Shown: positions 7,817 to 16,630 of the stretch, piece after piece
How positions within the stretch are numbered: position 1 is the stretch's first letter
How the letters are laid out: every line of letters starts with the position of its first letter
DNA from: Saccharothrix sp. NRRL B-16348
GTDB taxonomy: Bacteria; Actinomycetota; Actinomycetes; Mycobacteriales; Pseudonocardiaceae
DNA length: 64,000 bases
Assembly (NCBI RefSeq): GCF_001280085.1
Contig: NZ_LGED01000269.1
Coordinates: forward strand, 245,659-309,658
Reading direction: 5' to 3'
Position numbers and translations under genes: made by a program
The notes under the pieces: generated by a model
Databases searched by the model: none
What the model was told of the DNA's origin: nothing
The model's input: only the letters and a program-made list of their open reading frames with translations

Positions 7817-9229
7817 ATGCAACCGGACCCGCGACGGCTCGCGCACGCGCGCGAGGCGGTGCTGGGCGGAGGCCGGGCGCACGGCGCGCGTGAGCTGATC
7901 GTGGCGTCGTGGCGGCGGTCGCTGGCCGCGCGGGTCGACCCGGACCGGCACGAGCCGCCCGTGGTGCTCGACCCGGCGGAGGTGGTCGACCGGCGCGGCG
8001 CGCACCCGATCGCGGCGGCGCTGGCGGTGCTGCGGGAGACGTTGCTGGGCATCGCCGACGAGGCGCAGCACGTCATGATCATCACCGACGCGGACGGCAA
8101 CATCCTGTGGTGCGAGGGCGCGAACTCCGTGCGCGGCCTGGCCGAACGGGTGCGGTTGACCGAGGGCGCGTGCTGGGCCGAGGACGCGATCGGCACGAAC
8201 GCGATGGGCACGGCGCTGGCGGTGGGCAAGCCGGTGACCGTGCACTCCGCCGAGCACCTGGTGCGGACCTACCACGGCTGGACGTGCGCGGCGAGCCCCG
8301 TGCGCGACCCGGACACCGGCCGCACGATCGGCGTCGTGGACGTCAGCGGGCCGTTGAGCAGCACGCACCCGGCGATGGTCGCGCTGGTGTCGGCCGCCGC
8401 CCGGTTGGCGGAGAGCCAGTTGCAGGTGCGGCGGGCCACCCGGGACGAGCGGCTGCGGTCGGTGAACATGCGGCACCTGATCGGCTTGCGCGGCGAGCCC
8501 GGCGCGTTGCTGAGCCCGAGCGGTCGGGTGCTGGCCGCCGAACCGCACGGCCTGCTGACTTCGCGGGTGGACGTGACCGGCGAGACCGTGCGGCTGGCCG
8601 ATGGACGGGAAGCGCTCCTGGAGCCGTTGGACGAGGGGTATCTGCTCCGGGTGCCACGACAGGGCACGCGAAGACCCGTGCTGTCGCTGCGGTTCCTGGG
8701 TGACCCGACGGGGTCGCTGGACGGGCGGGCGTTGCCGCTGTCGTTGCGGCACGCGGAACTGCTGACGGCGCTGGCGCTGCACCCGCGCGGGCTGACGGCC
8801 GAACGGCTGGCGCTGCACCTGTACGGCGAGCGCGGCAACCCGACGACCGTGCGGGCCGAGCTGCACCGGCTGCGCGCCCAGTTGGGCGGGGTGCTGCTGA
8901 CCAGGCCGTACCGGCTGTCGGCGGACGTGCGCGGTGACTTCCTGGCGGTGCGCGACGCGCTGCGTGCCGGCGACGTGGGCACGGCCGCGGCGGCGTACCG
9001 GGGTGAGTTGCTCCCCCGGTCCGAGGCGCCGGTGGTGCGCGAGGAGCGGGAAGACCTGGCGGCGGGGCTGCGCCGCGGTGTGCTGGAACGGGGCGACGTC
9101 GAGTCGCTGTGGGCGTTCGGCCTGGTGGCGGAGGACGTGACCGTGCTGGAGCGCCTGGTCCGCCTGCTGCCCCGCACCGACCCGCGCCGCGAGGTGGCCG
9201 CGACCCGACTGAGACGGGCATTAGCCTGA
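7817..9229 (+). CDS. GAF-domain transcriptional regulator (AcoR-type N-terminus)
   Basis: This 470-residue regulator is divergent from the aldehyde dehydrogenase-like gene (gap about 130 bases), the arrangement typical of regulators that control aldehyde/alcohol catabolism. Residues about 20-60 carry VASWRRSLAARVDP, a helix seen at the start of AcoR-like activators. A GAF domain follows (about 80-205) with GNILWCEG, CWAEDAIGTNAMGTALA and HGWTCAASPVRDP. There is no sigma-54 AAA domain; instead the C-terminal third contains a winged-helix-like segment (LSLRHAELLTALALHPRGLTAERLALHLYGE) and a short helical domain. The ATG at 7817 is the first codon with family-like sequence. The effector is probably a small aldehyde or alcohol; that is inference. 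Confidence 0.88.
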   Translation: MQPDPRRLAHAREAVLGGGRAHGARELIVASWRRSLAARVDPDRHEPPVVLDPAEVVDRRGAHPIAAALAVLRETLLGIADEAQHVMIITDADGNILWCEGANSVRGLAERVRLTEGACWAEDAIGTNAMGTALAVGKPVTVHSAEHLVRTYHGWTCAASPVRDPDTGRTIGVVDVSGPLSSTHPAMVALVSAAARLAESQLQVRRATRDERLRSVNMRHLIGLRGEPGALLSPSGRVLAAEPHGLLTSRVDVTGETVRLADGREALLEPLDEGYLLRVPRQGTRRPVLSLRFLGDPTGSLDGRALPLSLRHAELLTALALHPRGLTAERLALHLYGERGNPTTVRAELHRLRAQLGGVLLTRPYRLSADVRGDFLAVRDALRAGDVGTAAAAYRGELLPRSEAPVVREEREDLAAGLRRGVLERGDVESLWAFGLVAEDVTVLERLVRLLPRTDPRREVAATRLRRALA

Positions 9230-9235
9230 TCCAAC

Positions 9236-9835
9236 ATGGGGTACTTCCAGCCGGGGGACGTGGCGTTGCGCCGCGAGGTGCTGCACGGCAAGCCGTGGGT
9301 GGTGACGCCGACCCGGGTCGTCGAGGACGGGCCGGACCTGCTCGTCGTGTTCACCGCGCCGGACACCGAGTTCGGCTTCTACCCGCACCCGCGGACCCAC
9401 CACTGGCGGGAACTCGGCCGCACGCGCTGGACCGGCATCGGCAAGCTCCAGCTGCACCGCCCCGGCGACGCCTACTCCGTCGACCTTTACTGGCAGGGCG
9501 AGCAACGCCGGTTCGCGGGCTTCTACCTCAACCTCCAGGCCCCGTTCCGCCGCACCGCCCTCGGCTTCGACACGCTCGACCACGCGCTGGACTTCTGGGT
9601 GCCGGTCGACGGCGACTGGCGTGAGCTGGACCGCGACGAGTTCGAGGAGATGGTCGCCGACGGCAAGTACGACGCCGCCGAGGCCGAGCGGATCCGGCGC
9701 ACCGCCAAGGAGGTCGAGGCGATGCTGACCGACGGCACGACGTGGTGGGACCCGGCGTGGGGGTCGTGGGAGCCGGACCCGGGCTGGCCGGTGCCCGTGC
9801 TGCCCGCCGGCTGGGACGCCTACCCGCTGCCGTGA
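9236..9835 (+). CDS. DUF402 domain-containing protein
   Basis: This 199-residue soluble protein is of the DUF402 (FomD/YgaC-like) family. Visible features are the N-terminal beta-strands (YFQPGDVALRREVLHGKPWVVTP), the FYLNLQAPFRRTALGFDTLDHALDFWV core that carries the family's conserved metal-binding Asp residues, and a C-terminal helix with EFEEMVADGKYDAAEAERIR. Some family members hydrolyse nucleoside diphosphates or nucleotidyl phosphonates; the substrate here is unknown. It begins six bases after the GAF regulator stop and its own stop overlaps the next start (GTGA), so these genes are probably co-transcribed. Confidence 0.88.
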   Translation: MGYFQPGDVALRREVLHGKPWVVTPTRVVEDGPDLLVVFTAPDTEFGFYPHPRTHHWRELGRTRWTGIGKLQLHRPGDAYSVDLYWQGEQRRFAGFYLNLQAPFRRTALGFDTLDHALDFWVPVDGDWRELDRDEFEEMVADGKYDAAEAERIRRTAKEVEAMLTDGTTWWDPAWGSWEPDPGWPVPVLPAGWDAYPLP

Positions 9836-10446
9836 AGGTCGTCCCCCTCTCGCCGCAGACCCTCGTGGACGAGTTGGTCGCGCGGATCGACGCGTTGCCG
9901 CGCGACACGTGGGCGCGGGTGTTGATCGACGGCGCGTTGCCGACCAAGCCCGGTGAACTGGCGGACACCCTGGTCGAACCGCTGCGCGCGCTGGGACGTC
10001 CGGTGCTGCGGGTGTCGGCGTGGGACTTCCTGCGGCCCGCGTCCGTGCGGCTCGAGTACGGCCACGAGGATCCCGACTCGTTCCGCGACGCGTGGCTGGA
10101 CGTGGGCGGCCTGGTGCGCGAGGTGCTGGAACCGCTCGACCCCGGCGGGTCGGGACGGGTGCTGCCGGCGTTGTGGAACGCGGCGACGGACCGGGCGCAC
10201 CGGGCCGGGTACGTGACGCTCGGCGCCGGTGGCGTGCTGCTGCTGGACGGCACGGTGCTGCTGGACAAGTGGTTGCCCGCGGAGCTGACCGTGCACCTGT
10301 GGCTGTCGTCGGGAGCGCTCGAACGGCAGCTGCCCGACGAGTGGCGGTGGACGCTGGACGCGTACGCCTCCTACGAGCCGCACGCCGATGTGACGGTGCG
10401 CTACGACCACCCCTCGCGGCCCGCTCTCGTGGGTAGAGTGGACTGA
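9832..10446 (+). CDS. Uridine kinase-like protein with degenerate P-loop
   Basis: This 204-residue protein belongs to an actinobacterial group usually labelled uridine kinase because of its P-loop kinase-like layout: an N-terminal helix, an IDGA strand, then FLRPASVRLEYGHEDPDSFRDAWLD (the position of the nucleoside-binding segment), and VLLLDGTVLL (Walker-B-like). The usual Gly-Lys-Ser/Thr phosphate loop is absent: the site reads RVLIDGALPTKPGELADTL (about residues 24-42). Kinase activity is therefore doubtful. The GTG start overlaps the preceding stop, indicating coupling to the DUF402 gene. The family-like sequence begins at this GTG and not further upstream. Confidence 0.8.
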   Translation: MKVVPLSPQTLVDELVARIDALPRDTWARVLIDGALPTKPGELADTLVEPLRALGRPVLRVSAWDFLRPASVRLEYGHEDPDSFRDAWLDVGGLVREVLEPLDPGGSGRVLPALWNAATDRAHRAGYVTLGAGGVLLLDGTVLLDKWLPAELTVHLWLSSGALERQLPDEWRWTLDAYASYEPHADVTVRYDHPSRPALVGRVD

Positions 10447-10466
10447 GACCAGGGGGAGGTGAGGGC

Positions 10467-10742
10467 ATGGCCAGCTTGCGGCTGCTGTTGGCGCTGTACC
10501 TGCCGGCCCTGTACGCCCTCACCCTGCTCAGCACGCCCACCGAGGTGCTGGCCGCCGTGACGGCCGTGGCCCTGGTCGTGCTGCTGCTCACCGCCACGCC
10601 GGTGGTGCAGGCGGCGCCCGCGTGGGTGCGGTCGCTGTCGATCCGAGAGAAGTCGCTGCGCGCCGCGTTCCTGCGGCTGCGCGACCCCGACGCGGCGGGC
10701 CGTCCCCGTCCTCGAGCACCCGGACTCGGCCTCAGCTCCTGA
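10467..10742 (+). CDS. Small membrane protein (DUF6412-like)
   Basis: This 91-residue protein has two closely spaced transmembrane segments (about residues 3-22 and 27-48) and a basic cytoplasmic tail (SLSIREKSLRAAFLRLRDPDAAGRPRPRAPG). AGGGGGAGG precedes the ATG by about nine bases, a strong ribosome binding site. It lies directly upstream of the YidC/Oxa1 paralogue; this pairing recurs in actinomycetes, so the two products may act together in membrane-protein insertion. That role is inference from position. Confidence 0.8.
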   Translation: MASLRLLLALYLPALYALTLLSTPTEVLAAVTAVALVVLLLTATPVVQAAPAWVRSLSIREKSLRAAFLRLRDPDAAGRPRPRAPGLGLSS

Positions 10743-10780
10743 GGCCCGCAGTTCCCTTGCTCTGAGGACGGAGTTCCCCC

Positions 10781-11449
10781 TTGTTCCACGCCCTGGGCTC
10801 AGCCCTGGCCGCGTTCGCCACGCCCGCCCTGGCCATCGTCGCCTTCACCGCCGTCGTGCGGCTGCTCGTGCACCCGCTCAGCCGTGCCGCCGTGCGCGGC
10901 GAGAAAGCCCGCGCCGCGTTGGCGCCCGAGGTCCGCAAGCTGTCCGAGAAGTACGGCAAGGACAAGGTCAAGCTCCAGGAGAAGACACTGGAGCTCTACC
11001 GGTCCAACGGCACGTCGATGCTGGCCGGCTGCCTGCCCGCGTTGGTACAGGCGCCGTTCTTCATGGTGATGTACCGGCTGGTCACCACGCCCAACCCGCT
11101 GCTGGACGGCACGCTGCTCGGCGTGCCGCTGGGCGCGCACTGGTTCGGCGTCTGGGCGCACACGCCGGTGTTCCTGGCGCTGTTCGCCGTGCTCACCGGT
11201 GTCGCCTTCGCGACGTCGCGGTGGCAGGCGGCGGTGGCGCTGAAGAACGGTGGGCCGCAGCCGCCGTTCGCGAGGCTGCTGCGGCTCCTGCCGTTCGGCA
11301 CCGTGCTGATCGCCGCCGTGCTGCCGCTGGCGGCCGGCGTCTACCTGGTGACGACGACTACCTGGACCCTGCTGGAGCGAGCTTTCCTGTACCGCGTAGT
11401 TCAGCTCCCGCCTCGTGCAGGTACTGGAGCACGTACCCGTACGACCTGA
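10781..11449 (+). CDS. YidC/Oxa1-family membrane protein insertase paralogue
   Basis: This 222-residue protein has the Oxa1/YidC core: an N-terminal transmembrane helix, a cytoplasmic hairpin (RGEKARAALAPEVRKLSEKYGKDKVKLQEKTLELYRSNG) and four further hydrophobic segments (LPALVQAPFFMVMYRL, TPVFLALFAVLTGVAFA, LLPFGTVLIAAVLPLAAGVYLVTT). The conserved Arg for substrate contact in the groove is plausibly in VVRLLVHPLSR. It is shorter than housekeeping YidC and lacks the periplasmic domain. The start is TTG at 10781 after GAGGACGGAG. The last 92 bases overlap the convergent desaturase gene, so its C-terminal tail is antisense to that gene's end. Confidence 0.85.
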   Translation: MFHALGSALAAFATPALAIVAFTAVVRLLVHPLSRAAVRGEKARAALAPEVRKLSEKYGKDKVKLQEKTLELYRSNGTSMLAGCLPALVQAPFFMVMYRLVTTPNPLLDGTLLGVPLGAHWFGVWAHTPVFLALFAVLTGVAFATSRWQAAVALKNGGPQPPFARLLRLLPFGTVLIAAVLPLAAGVYLVTTTTWTLLERAFLYRVVQLPPRAGTGARTRTT

Positions 11450-12392
11450 ACAGGCCGCACTCGGCGTAGGACACCGACTGCCGCTGGCAGAAGTCGCGGA
11501 TCAGGGCCTGCGAGTGGCGCAGGTTCGGTCGCGGCATGCTCGGGAACAGGTGGTGCTCGATCTGGTAGTTCAGGCCGCCGAGCAGGAAGTCGGTGAACAC
11601 GCCGCCCTTGACGTTGCGGGAGGTCAGCACCTGCTTGCGGAGGAAGTCGAGCTGGTGGCCGGCCTGGAGCACCGGCATGCCCTTGTGGTTGGGCGCGAAC
11701 GAGATGCCCATGTAGAGGCCGAACAGGCCCTGGTGCACCGCGATGAACACGAGTGCCTTCACCGGGGACATCACCAGGAAGACGAGGCTCAGGTAGCCGA
11801 CGATGTGGACGGACAGGAGGACCAGCTCCAGCTTCCAGCCCTTGACCTCGCGGCGCACCGCGGCCGACGTGCTGATGATGTGCAGGCTGAGGCCTTCGAG
11901 CAGGAGGAGCGGGAAGAACAGGAACGCCTGGTGCTTGACGACGAGCCGGAAGAAGCCGCGCTTGCGCTGCGCCTGTTCGGCGCTGAACGCGAGCACGGAG
12001 ATGTCGACGTCCGGGTCGTCGTCCTCGTGGTTGGGGTTGGCGTGGTGACGGCTGTGCTTGCCCATCCACCAGCCGATGCCGACGCCGACACCGAGGTTGC
12101 CCAGCAGCAGGCCGGTCGTGTAGTTGGCCTTGCCGCTGGTGAACATCTGTCGGTGGCCGGCGTCGTGACCGAGGAACGCGAGCTGGGTGAAGACGACGGC
12201 GAGTACGACGGCGAGCAGAAGCTGCCACCACGAGTCGCCTACCAGCACCATGCCGGCCACGGTGAGCCCTAGGGCGGCGATCAGGCCGACCAGGAACGTG
12301 ACGTAGAAACCGATGCGCCGGTCGAGCAGACCTTGCTGCTTGACCAACCTGGACAATTCAGCGAAGTCGCTGCCGCGGGCTTGGGTGCTCAC
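11358..12392 (-). CDS. Membrane fatty acid desaturase
   Basis: This 344-residue di-iron acyl desaturase should introduce a double bond into membrane acyl chains, using O2 and ferredoxin- or NADPH-derived electrons. The three histidine boxes are present: HDAGH (76-80), HSRHH (113-117) and QIEHHLFPSMPR (277-288). Hydrophobic segments lie at about 30-70 and 185-240. The third box (Q-x-x-HH) is of the front-end/acyl-lipid type seen in actinobacterial desaturases. The GTG start follows CCGGGAG. The end overlaps the YidC-like gene by 92 bases on the other strand. No dedicated reductase gene is adjacent. Confidence 0.92.
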   Translation of the reverse strand: MSTQARGSDFAELSRLVKQQGLLDRRIGFYVTFLVGLIAALGLTVAGMVLVGDSWWQLLLAVVLAVVFTQLAFLGHDAGHRQMFTSGKANYTTGLLLGNLGVGVGIGWWMGKHSRHHANPNHEDDDPDVDISVLAFSAEQAQRKRGFFRLVVKHQAFLFFPLLLLEGLSLHIISTSAAVRREVKGWKLELVLLSVHIVGYLSLVFLVMSPVKALVFIAVHQGLFGLYMGISFAPNHKGMPVLQAGHQLDFLRKQVLTSRNVKGGVFTDFLLGGLNYQIEHHLFPSMPRPNLRHSQALIRDFCQRQSVSYAECGLFRSYGYVLQYLHEAGAELRGTGKLAPAGSR

Positions 12393-12424
12393 TCCCGGAG
12401 GGTACGGCGCGCCGGCGCCGGGGT

Positions 12425-13966
12425 TCAGCCCAGCCTGAGTTGCAACTGGGCGAACAACCGGAGCAGCGGGTCGTCCAGATCGAATCCGCCGACCTCCGCC
12501 GCACGTCGGAGCCGGTATCGGAGGGTGTTCGGGTGAACGTGCAGTTGGGCGGCTGCGCTTTTCACATCACCGAATTCGTCCAAGTAGGCCAAAAGTGAAC
12601 GAGCCAGTTCCCCATCGAGCTTCGCGAGTCGCGGATCCCGGATGCGCGGGTGTTCGGCCAGCAGGGCGAGCGTTTCACTGATCAACACGCGGGACCGGAC
12701 GTCTTCGAGCGTCGCCACGTCGGCGTCCAGGTCGCGCGACATCGCGTCGAGCACGCGGTCGGCCTCGTCCCGGGAGATCATCACCTCGTCCACCGTCGGC
12801 ACGGTGGAGCCGATCGCGCCCTGCACCCGCAGGCCCATGTGCTTGCGCGCGGCGGCCACGATCTCCTTGGTCAACGTCAGCAGCGGCGCCTTCGGCGGCA
12901 GGTCGGTGAGCAGCGCGTACGTGCGACCGCTCTGCTGGCTGACGAGCGCGCTGCGCCGGTACGCGGCGGCGTGCACGGAGATCAGGCTGGTCATCTCGGC
13001 ACGGCGCAGCTCGTGCTGGGTGCGGTCGGTGTGCTCCTGCCCGCGCAGCGCGAAGACGACGACCGCGGCGGGCTTGTCCGGGTCGGCGCCGATCTGCTCG
13101 GCGATCGCCCCGGCGTCCATCCGGCCGTCGAGCAGGGACGCGAGCAGGTTCTCCCGGAACGCGGCGGCGGGCTCGCGCTGCTGCACCAGGTGCAGGGCGG
13201 TGACGCGGGCCGCGCCGAGGAGCGCGCGTTCGGCCTGCTCGGTCAGCGGCGTGCCGCCTTCCTGCACCCAGATCGTGCCGAGCGGCTGCGTGCCCGCGTG
13301 GATGCCGACGGCGATGCGGCGGCGGATGCCCAGCTCGGGGCGTTCGTCGATGCGGACGACCTCCTCGCCGGAGCGGAGGCGCTGGTAGACGCCCCACTCG
13401 CGGAGCATCTTGAGGTACGGCTCCGGCCCTTGTCGGCCCAGGATGGACAGCCGCCGCAGCTCGTCCACCTCGTCGGTGGAGCGGGAGTAGGCCAGCACGC
13501 GGCTGGCGGTGTCCTCGATGCTGACGATGCCACCGGTCAGCGAGGCGATGGTCTGGGCGAGGCCGAACAGGTCGCCGAGCACCTCGCCCGCGCCCGCGTC
13601 GGCCGTCACGCGGGCGTTGTGCACGACGCCGCGGGCGAGCGCTTCGAGGTGCTCCCAGCGGACCTCGGGCCGCACGGCCAGCAACGCCACGCCCGCGTCC
13701 GCCGCCGCCTGCCGCAGCACGGTCGACGGCGCGTCGACCTTGACCGCGACCGCCACCGCTCCCCCGGCTCCGGCGGCCCTGACCAGCGGCGCCGCCGCCC
13801 GGCCACGCGCGCCGATGATCAGCGCGAGGTCGCCGGGCCGCACGTCGGGCGTGTCGTCCGGGTCGAGGATGACCACGTCGAGGACGTCGGCCTCCAGCCC
13901 GTGCGGCGCCACCTGCACCTCGACCAGCGGATCGCCGAGCGCGATCAGGACCTGCCGCAAGCTCAT
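12425..13966 (-). CDS. PucR/CdaR-family transcriptional regulator of proline catabolism
   Basis: This 513-residue regulator has the PucR layout: an N-terminal ligand-sensing region (MSLRQVLIALGDPLVEV to about 140), a central GAF/GGDEF-like region (about 160-400) and a C-terminal helix-turn-helix (FGDVKSAAAQLHVHPNTLRYRLRRAAEV, about residues 470-500). It is divergent from pruA with a 112-base gap, so it most likely controls proline degradation; in actinomycetes a PucR regulator next to this pair commonly acts as a proline-responsive activator. The ATG at 13966 is the first codon consistent with the family. A CCAAGC/GCTTGG pair in the gap could be part of its site, but this is weak. Confidence 0.9.
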   Translation of the reverse strand: MSLRQVLIALGDPLVEVQVAPHGLEADVLDVVILDPDDTPDVRPGDLALIIGARGRAAAPLVRAAGAGGAVAVAVKVDAPSTVLRQAAADAGVALLAVRPEVRWEHLEALARGVVHNARVTADAGAGEVLGDLFGLAQTIASLTGGIVSIEDTASRVLAYSRSTDEVDELRRLSILGRQGPEPYLKMLREWGVYQRLRSGEEVVRIDERPELGIRRRIAVGIHAGTQPLGTIWVQEGGTPLTEQAERALLGAARVTALHLVQQREPAAAFRENLLASLLDGRMDAGAIAEQIGADPDKPAAVVVFALRGQEHTDRTQHELRRAEMTSLISVHAAAYRRSALVSQQSGRTYALLTDLPPKAPLLTLTKEIVAAARKHMGLRVQGAIGSTVPTVDEVMISRDEADRVLDAMSRDLDADVATLEDVRSRVLISETLALLAEHPRIRDPRLAKLDGELARSLLAYLDEFGDVKSAAAQLHVHPNTLRYRLRRAAEVGGFDLDDPLLRLFAQLQLRLG

Positions 13967-14078
13967 CTTTGTCCAGTTCCACAACGAGGGGTGGCCAAGC
14001 CTAGACGCGCGGACAACGGCGCGCTTGGTCGGAAGTCCTACCGTTGGAACACCAAACCCTGTGGCGAAGGAGCTGCTT

Positions 14079-15704
14079 GTGGATGCCGTGACCACGGTCC
14101 CCGCACCGGTGAACGAGCCCGTCCTCGGCTACGCCCCCGGCACCCCGGAGCGCGCGCAGCTGCAGGCGAAGTTGGCCGAGCTGGCCAAGGAGCCCACCGA
14201 GCTGACCCTCACCATCGGCGGCGAGCAGCGGGTCGGCGGCGGCGAGCGCTTCGACGTCGTGCAGCCGCACAACCACCGCGCCGTCCTCGGCACGCTGCAC
14301 GGCGCCACGCAGCAGGACACCCGGGACGCCATCGCCGCCGCCAAGCAGGCCGCGCCCGCGTGGCGCGCGATGTCCTACGACGACCGCGCCGCGATCCTGC
14401 TCCGCGCCGCCGACCTGCTCGCGACGAAGTGGCGGGCCACGCTCAACGCGGCCACCATGCTCGGCCAGTCGAAGACCGCGATCCAGGCCGAGATCGACGC
14501 CGCGTGCGAGCTGATCGACTTCTGGCGCTTCAACGTCTCGTTCGGCCGCCAACTGCTCGCCGAGCAGCCCCAGTCGTCCACCGGCGTGTGGAACCGCACG
14601 GACCACCGCCCGCTGGAGGGCTTCGTCTACGCGATCACGCCGTTCAACTTCACCGCCATCGCGGGCAACCTGCCCACCGCGCCCGCCCTGATGGGCAACG
14701 TGGTGCTGTGGAAGCCGTCGCCGACGCAGAGCTTCGCCGCGCACCTGACCATGCGGCTGCTCGAAGAGGCCGGGATGCCGCCGGGCGTGATCAACCTGCT
14801 GCCCGGTGACGGCCTGGCCGTGTCCGAGGTGGCGTTGGCCGACCCGGACCTCGCGGGCATCCACTTCACCGGGTCCACCCGCACGTTCCAGCACCTGTGG
14901 GGCCAGGTGGGCGCGAACATCGCGAACTACCGGTCGTACCCGCGGATCGTCGGCGAGACCGGCGGCAAGGACTTCGTGCTCGCGCACCCGTCGGCCGACG
15001 TGGACGTGCTGCGCACCGCGCTGGTCCGCGGCGCGTTCGAGTACCAGGGCCAGAAGTGCTCGGCCGCGTCCCGCGCGTACGTCCCGCGCTCGGTGTGGAA
15101 CCGGATGAAGGACGACTTCCTGGCCGACGTCGAGTCGCTGACCACGGGCGACGTCACGGACCTGTCGAACTTCATGGGCGCGGTCATCGACCGGCGTTCG
15201 TTCGACAAGCTGTCCGGGGTGCTCCGCGCGGCGCACGCCGACGACCAGCTGGAAGTCGTCGCGGGCGGCACGGCGGACGACTCCGAGGGCTTCTTCGTGC
15301 GGCCGACCGTGCTGCTGGGCACCAACCCGGCGCACGAGGTGTTCACCACCGAATACTTCGGGCCGGTGCTGGCGGTGCACGTGTACGAGGACTCGGACTA
15401 CGACACCGTGCTCAAGCAGATGGAGAGCGCCGCGCCGTACGCGCTGACCGGCGCGATCATCGCCCAGGACCGGGCCGCCATCGCGCACGCCCAGCACGAG
15501 CTGCGGTTCGCCGCGGGCAACTTCTACGTCAACGACAAGCCGACCGGCGCGGTCGTCGGCCAGCAGCCGTTCGGCGGCGGTCGGGCGTCGGGCACGAACG
15601 ACAAGGCGGGCTCGGTGCACAACCTGCTGCGCTGGGTGAGCCCGCGTTCGATCAAGGAGACGTTCGCGGCTCCCACCTCCTACCGCTACCCGCACCAGGG
15701 GTGA
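14079..15704 (+). CDS. pruA: L-glutamate gamma-semialdehyde dehydrogenase (1-pyrroline-5-carboxylate dehydrogenase)
   Basis: This 541-residue NAD-dependent enzyme carries out the second step of proline catabolism, oxidising glutamate semialdehyde to glutamate. All aldehyde dehydrogenase motifs are intact, in contrast to the gene at 6374: PFNFTAIAGNL, LWKPSPTQS, HFTGSTRTFQHLW, general base Glu293 in ETGGKDFV, catalytic Cys327 in GQKCSAASRAYV, and EYFGPVLAVHVYE. The length matches monofunctional bacterial PruA. The GTG start is set by AAGGAG at 14067-14072, six bases upstream. It is co-transcribed with proline dehydrogenase, whose start lies at its stop codon. Confidence 0.96.
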   Translation: MDAVTTVPAPVNEPVLGYAPGTPERAQLQAKLAELAKEPTELTLTIGGEQRVGGGERFDVVQPHNHRAVLGTLHGATQQDTRDAIAAAKQAAPAWRAMSYDDRAAILLRAADLLATKWRATLNAATMLGQSKTAIQAEIDAACELIDFWRFNVSFGRQLLAEQPQSSTGVWNRTDHRPLEGFVYAITPFNFTAIAGNLPTAPALMGNVVLWKPSPTQSFAAHLTMRLLEEAGMPPGVINLLPGDGLAVSEVALADPDLAGIHFTGSTRTFQHLWGQVGANIANYRSYPRIVGETGGKDFVLAHPSADVDVLRTALVRGAFEYQGQKCSAASRAYVPRSVWNRMKDDFLADVESLTTGDVTDLSNFMGAVIDRRSFDKLSGVLRAAHADDQLEVVAGGTADDSEGFFVRPTVLLGTNPAHEVFTTEYFGPVLAVHVYEDSDYDTVLKQMESAAPYALTGAIIAQDRAAIAHAQHELRFAAGNFYVNDKPTGAVVGQQPFGGGRASGTNDKAGSVHNLLRWVSPRSIKETFAAPTSYRYPHQG

Positions 15705-15706
15705 TC

Positions 15707-16630
15707 ATGCTCCGCTCCGCGCTGCTCGCCGCCTCGCGCTCCGGCGCCGTCCGCGAGCTGGTCGAACGCACGCCGCTGACCCGGCCGGTCGTCAAGCGCT
15801 TCGTCTCCGGCGACGACGTGGCCGCGGCCGTCGCCACCACCGGCGAGGTGCTGGCCGACGGCCGGTTCGTCACGCTGGACCACCTCGGCGAGGACACCCG
15901 GGACGCGGCGCAGGCCTCGGCCACCGTCGAGGCGTACCTGGACCTGCTGCGCAGGCTGGAGCTCGCCGGGCACACCGAGCGGGCCGAGGTGTCGGTGAAG
16001 CTGTCCGCGGTGGGCCAGTTCCTGCCCGTGGACGGCGAGAAGATCGCGTTGGAGAACGCCCGCCGCATCTGCTCGGCGGCGGGCGCGGTCGGCACCACGG
16101 TCACCCTCGACATGGAGGACCACAGCACGACCGACTCGACGTTGGGCATCCTGCGCGACCTGCGGGTGGACTTCCCGTGGGTCGGGGTGGCGCTCCAGGC
16201 GTACCTGAAGCGGACCGAGCAGGACTGCCGGGACCTGGCGCACGCCGGGTCGCGCGTGCGGCTGTGCAAGGGCGCGTACCGGGAGCCCGCTTCGGTGGCG
16301 TTCCAGGACAAGGCGGACGTCGACCGGTCGTACGTGCGGTGCCTGAAGGCGTTGATGGCGGGCGAGGGCTACCCGATGGTCGCCTCGCACGACCCGCGGC
16401 TGATCGCGATCGCGCGCGAGCTGGCCAAGGACCGGTCGCCGGAGACCTACGAGTACCAGATGCTGTACGGCATCCGGCCCGACGAGCAGCGCCGCATCGC
16501 CGCCGCGGGCAACCGCATGCGGGTCTACGTGCCCTACGGCGACCAGTGGTACGGCTACTTCATGCGGCGGCTGGCGGAACGTCCGGCGAACGTGGCGTTC
16601 TTCCTCCGCTCACTGGTCACCACCGGCTAG
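15707..16630 (+). CDS. Proline dehydrogenase (FAD-dependent)
   Basis: This 307-residue monofunctional enzyme oxidises proline to 1-pyrroline-5-carboxylate and passes electrons through FAD to the respiratory quinone pool. Motifs of the PutA-type barrel are visible: VSVKLSAVG, LDMEDHSTTDST, ALQAYLKRTEQD, RLCKGAYREP, EYQMLYGIRPDEQ, VYVPYGDQWYGYFMRRLAERPANV (Arg-Arg carboxylate-binding motif). An overlapping GTG at 15701 (GTGA with the pruA stop) is an alternative start; the ATG at 15707 follows AGGGGTG. The last 21 bases overlap the convergent P-loop/TPR gene. Confidence 0.95.
   Translation: MLRSALLAASRSGAVRELVERTPLTRPVVKRFVSGDDVAAAVATTGEVLADGRFVTLDHLGEDTRDAAQASATVEAYLDLLRRLELAGHTERAEVSVKLSAVGQFLPVDGEKIALENARRICSAAGAVGTTVTLDMEDHSTTDSTLGILRDLRVDFPWVGVALQAYLKRTEQDCRDLAHAGSRVRLCKGAYREPASVAFQDKADVDRSYVRCLKALMAGEGYPMVASHDPRLIAIARELAKDRSPETYEYQMLYGIRPDEQRRIAAAGNRMRVYVPYGDQWYGYFMRRLAERPANVAFFLRSLVTTG

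Noticed and set aside
13967..14078. CCAAGC/GCTTGG and GTTCCA/TGGAAC pairs as PucR operators
   Set aside because: The arms are only six bases long and widely spaced; in DNA of this composition such pairs arise often by chance.
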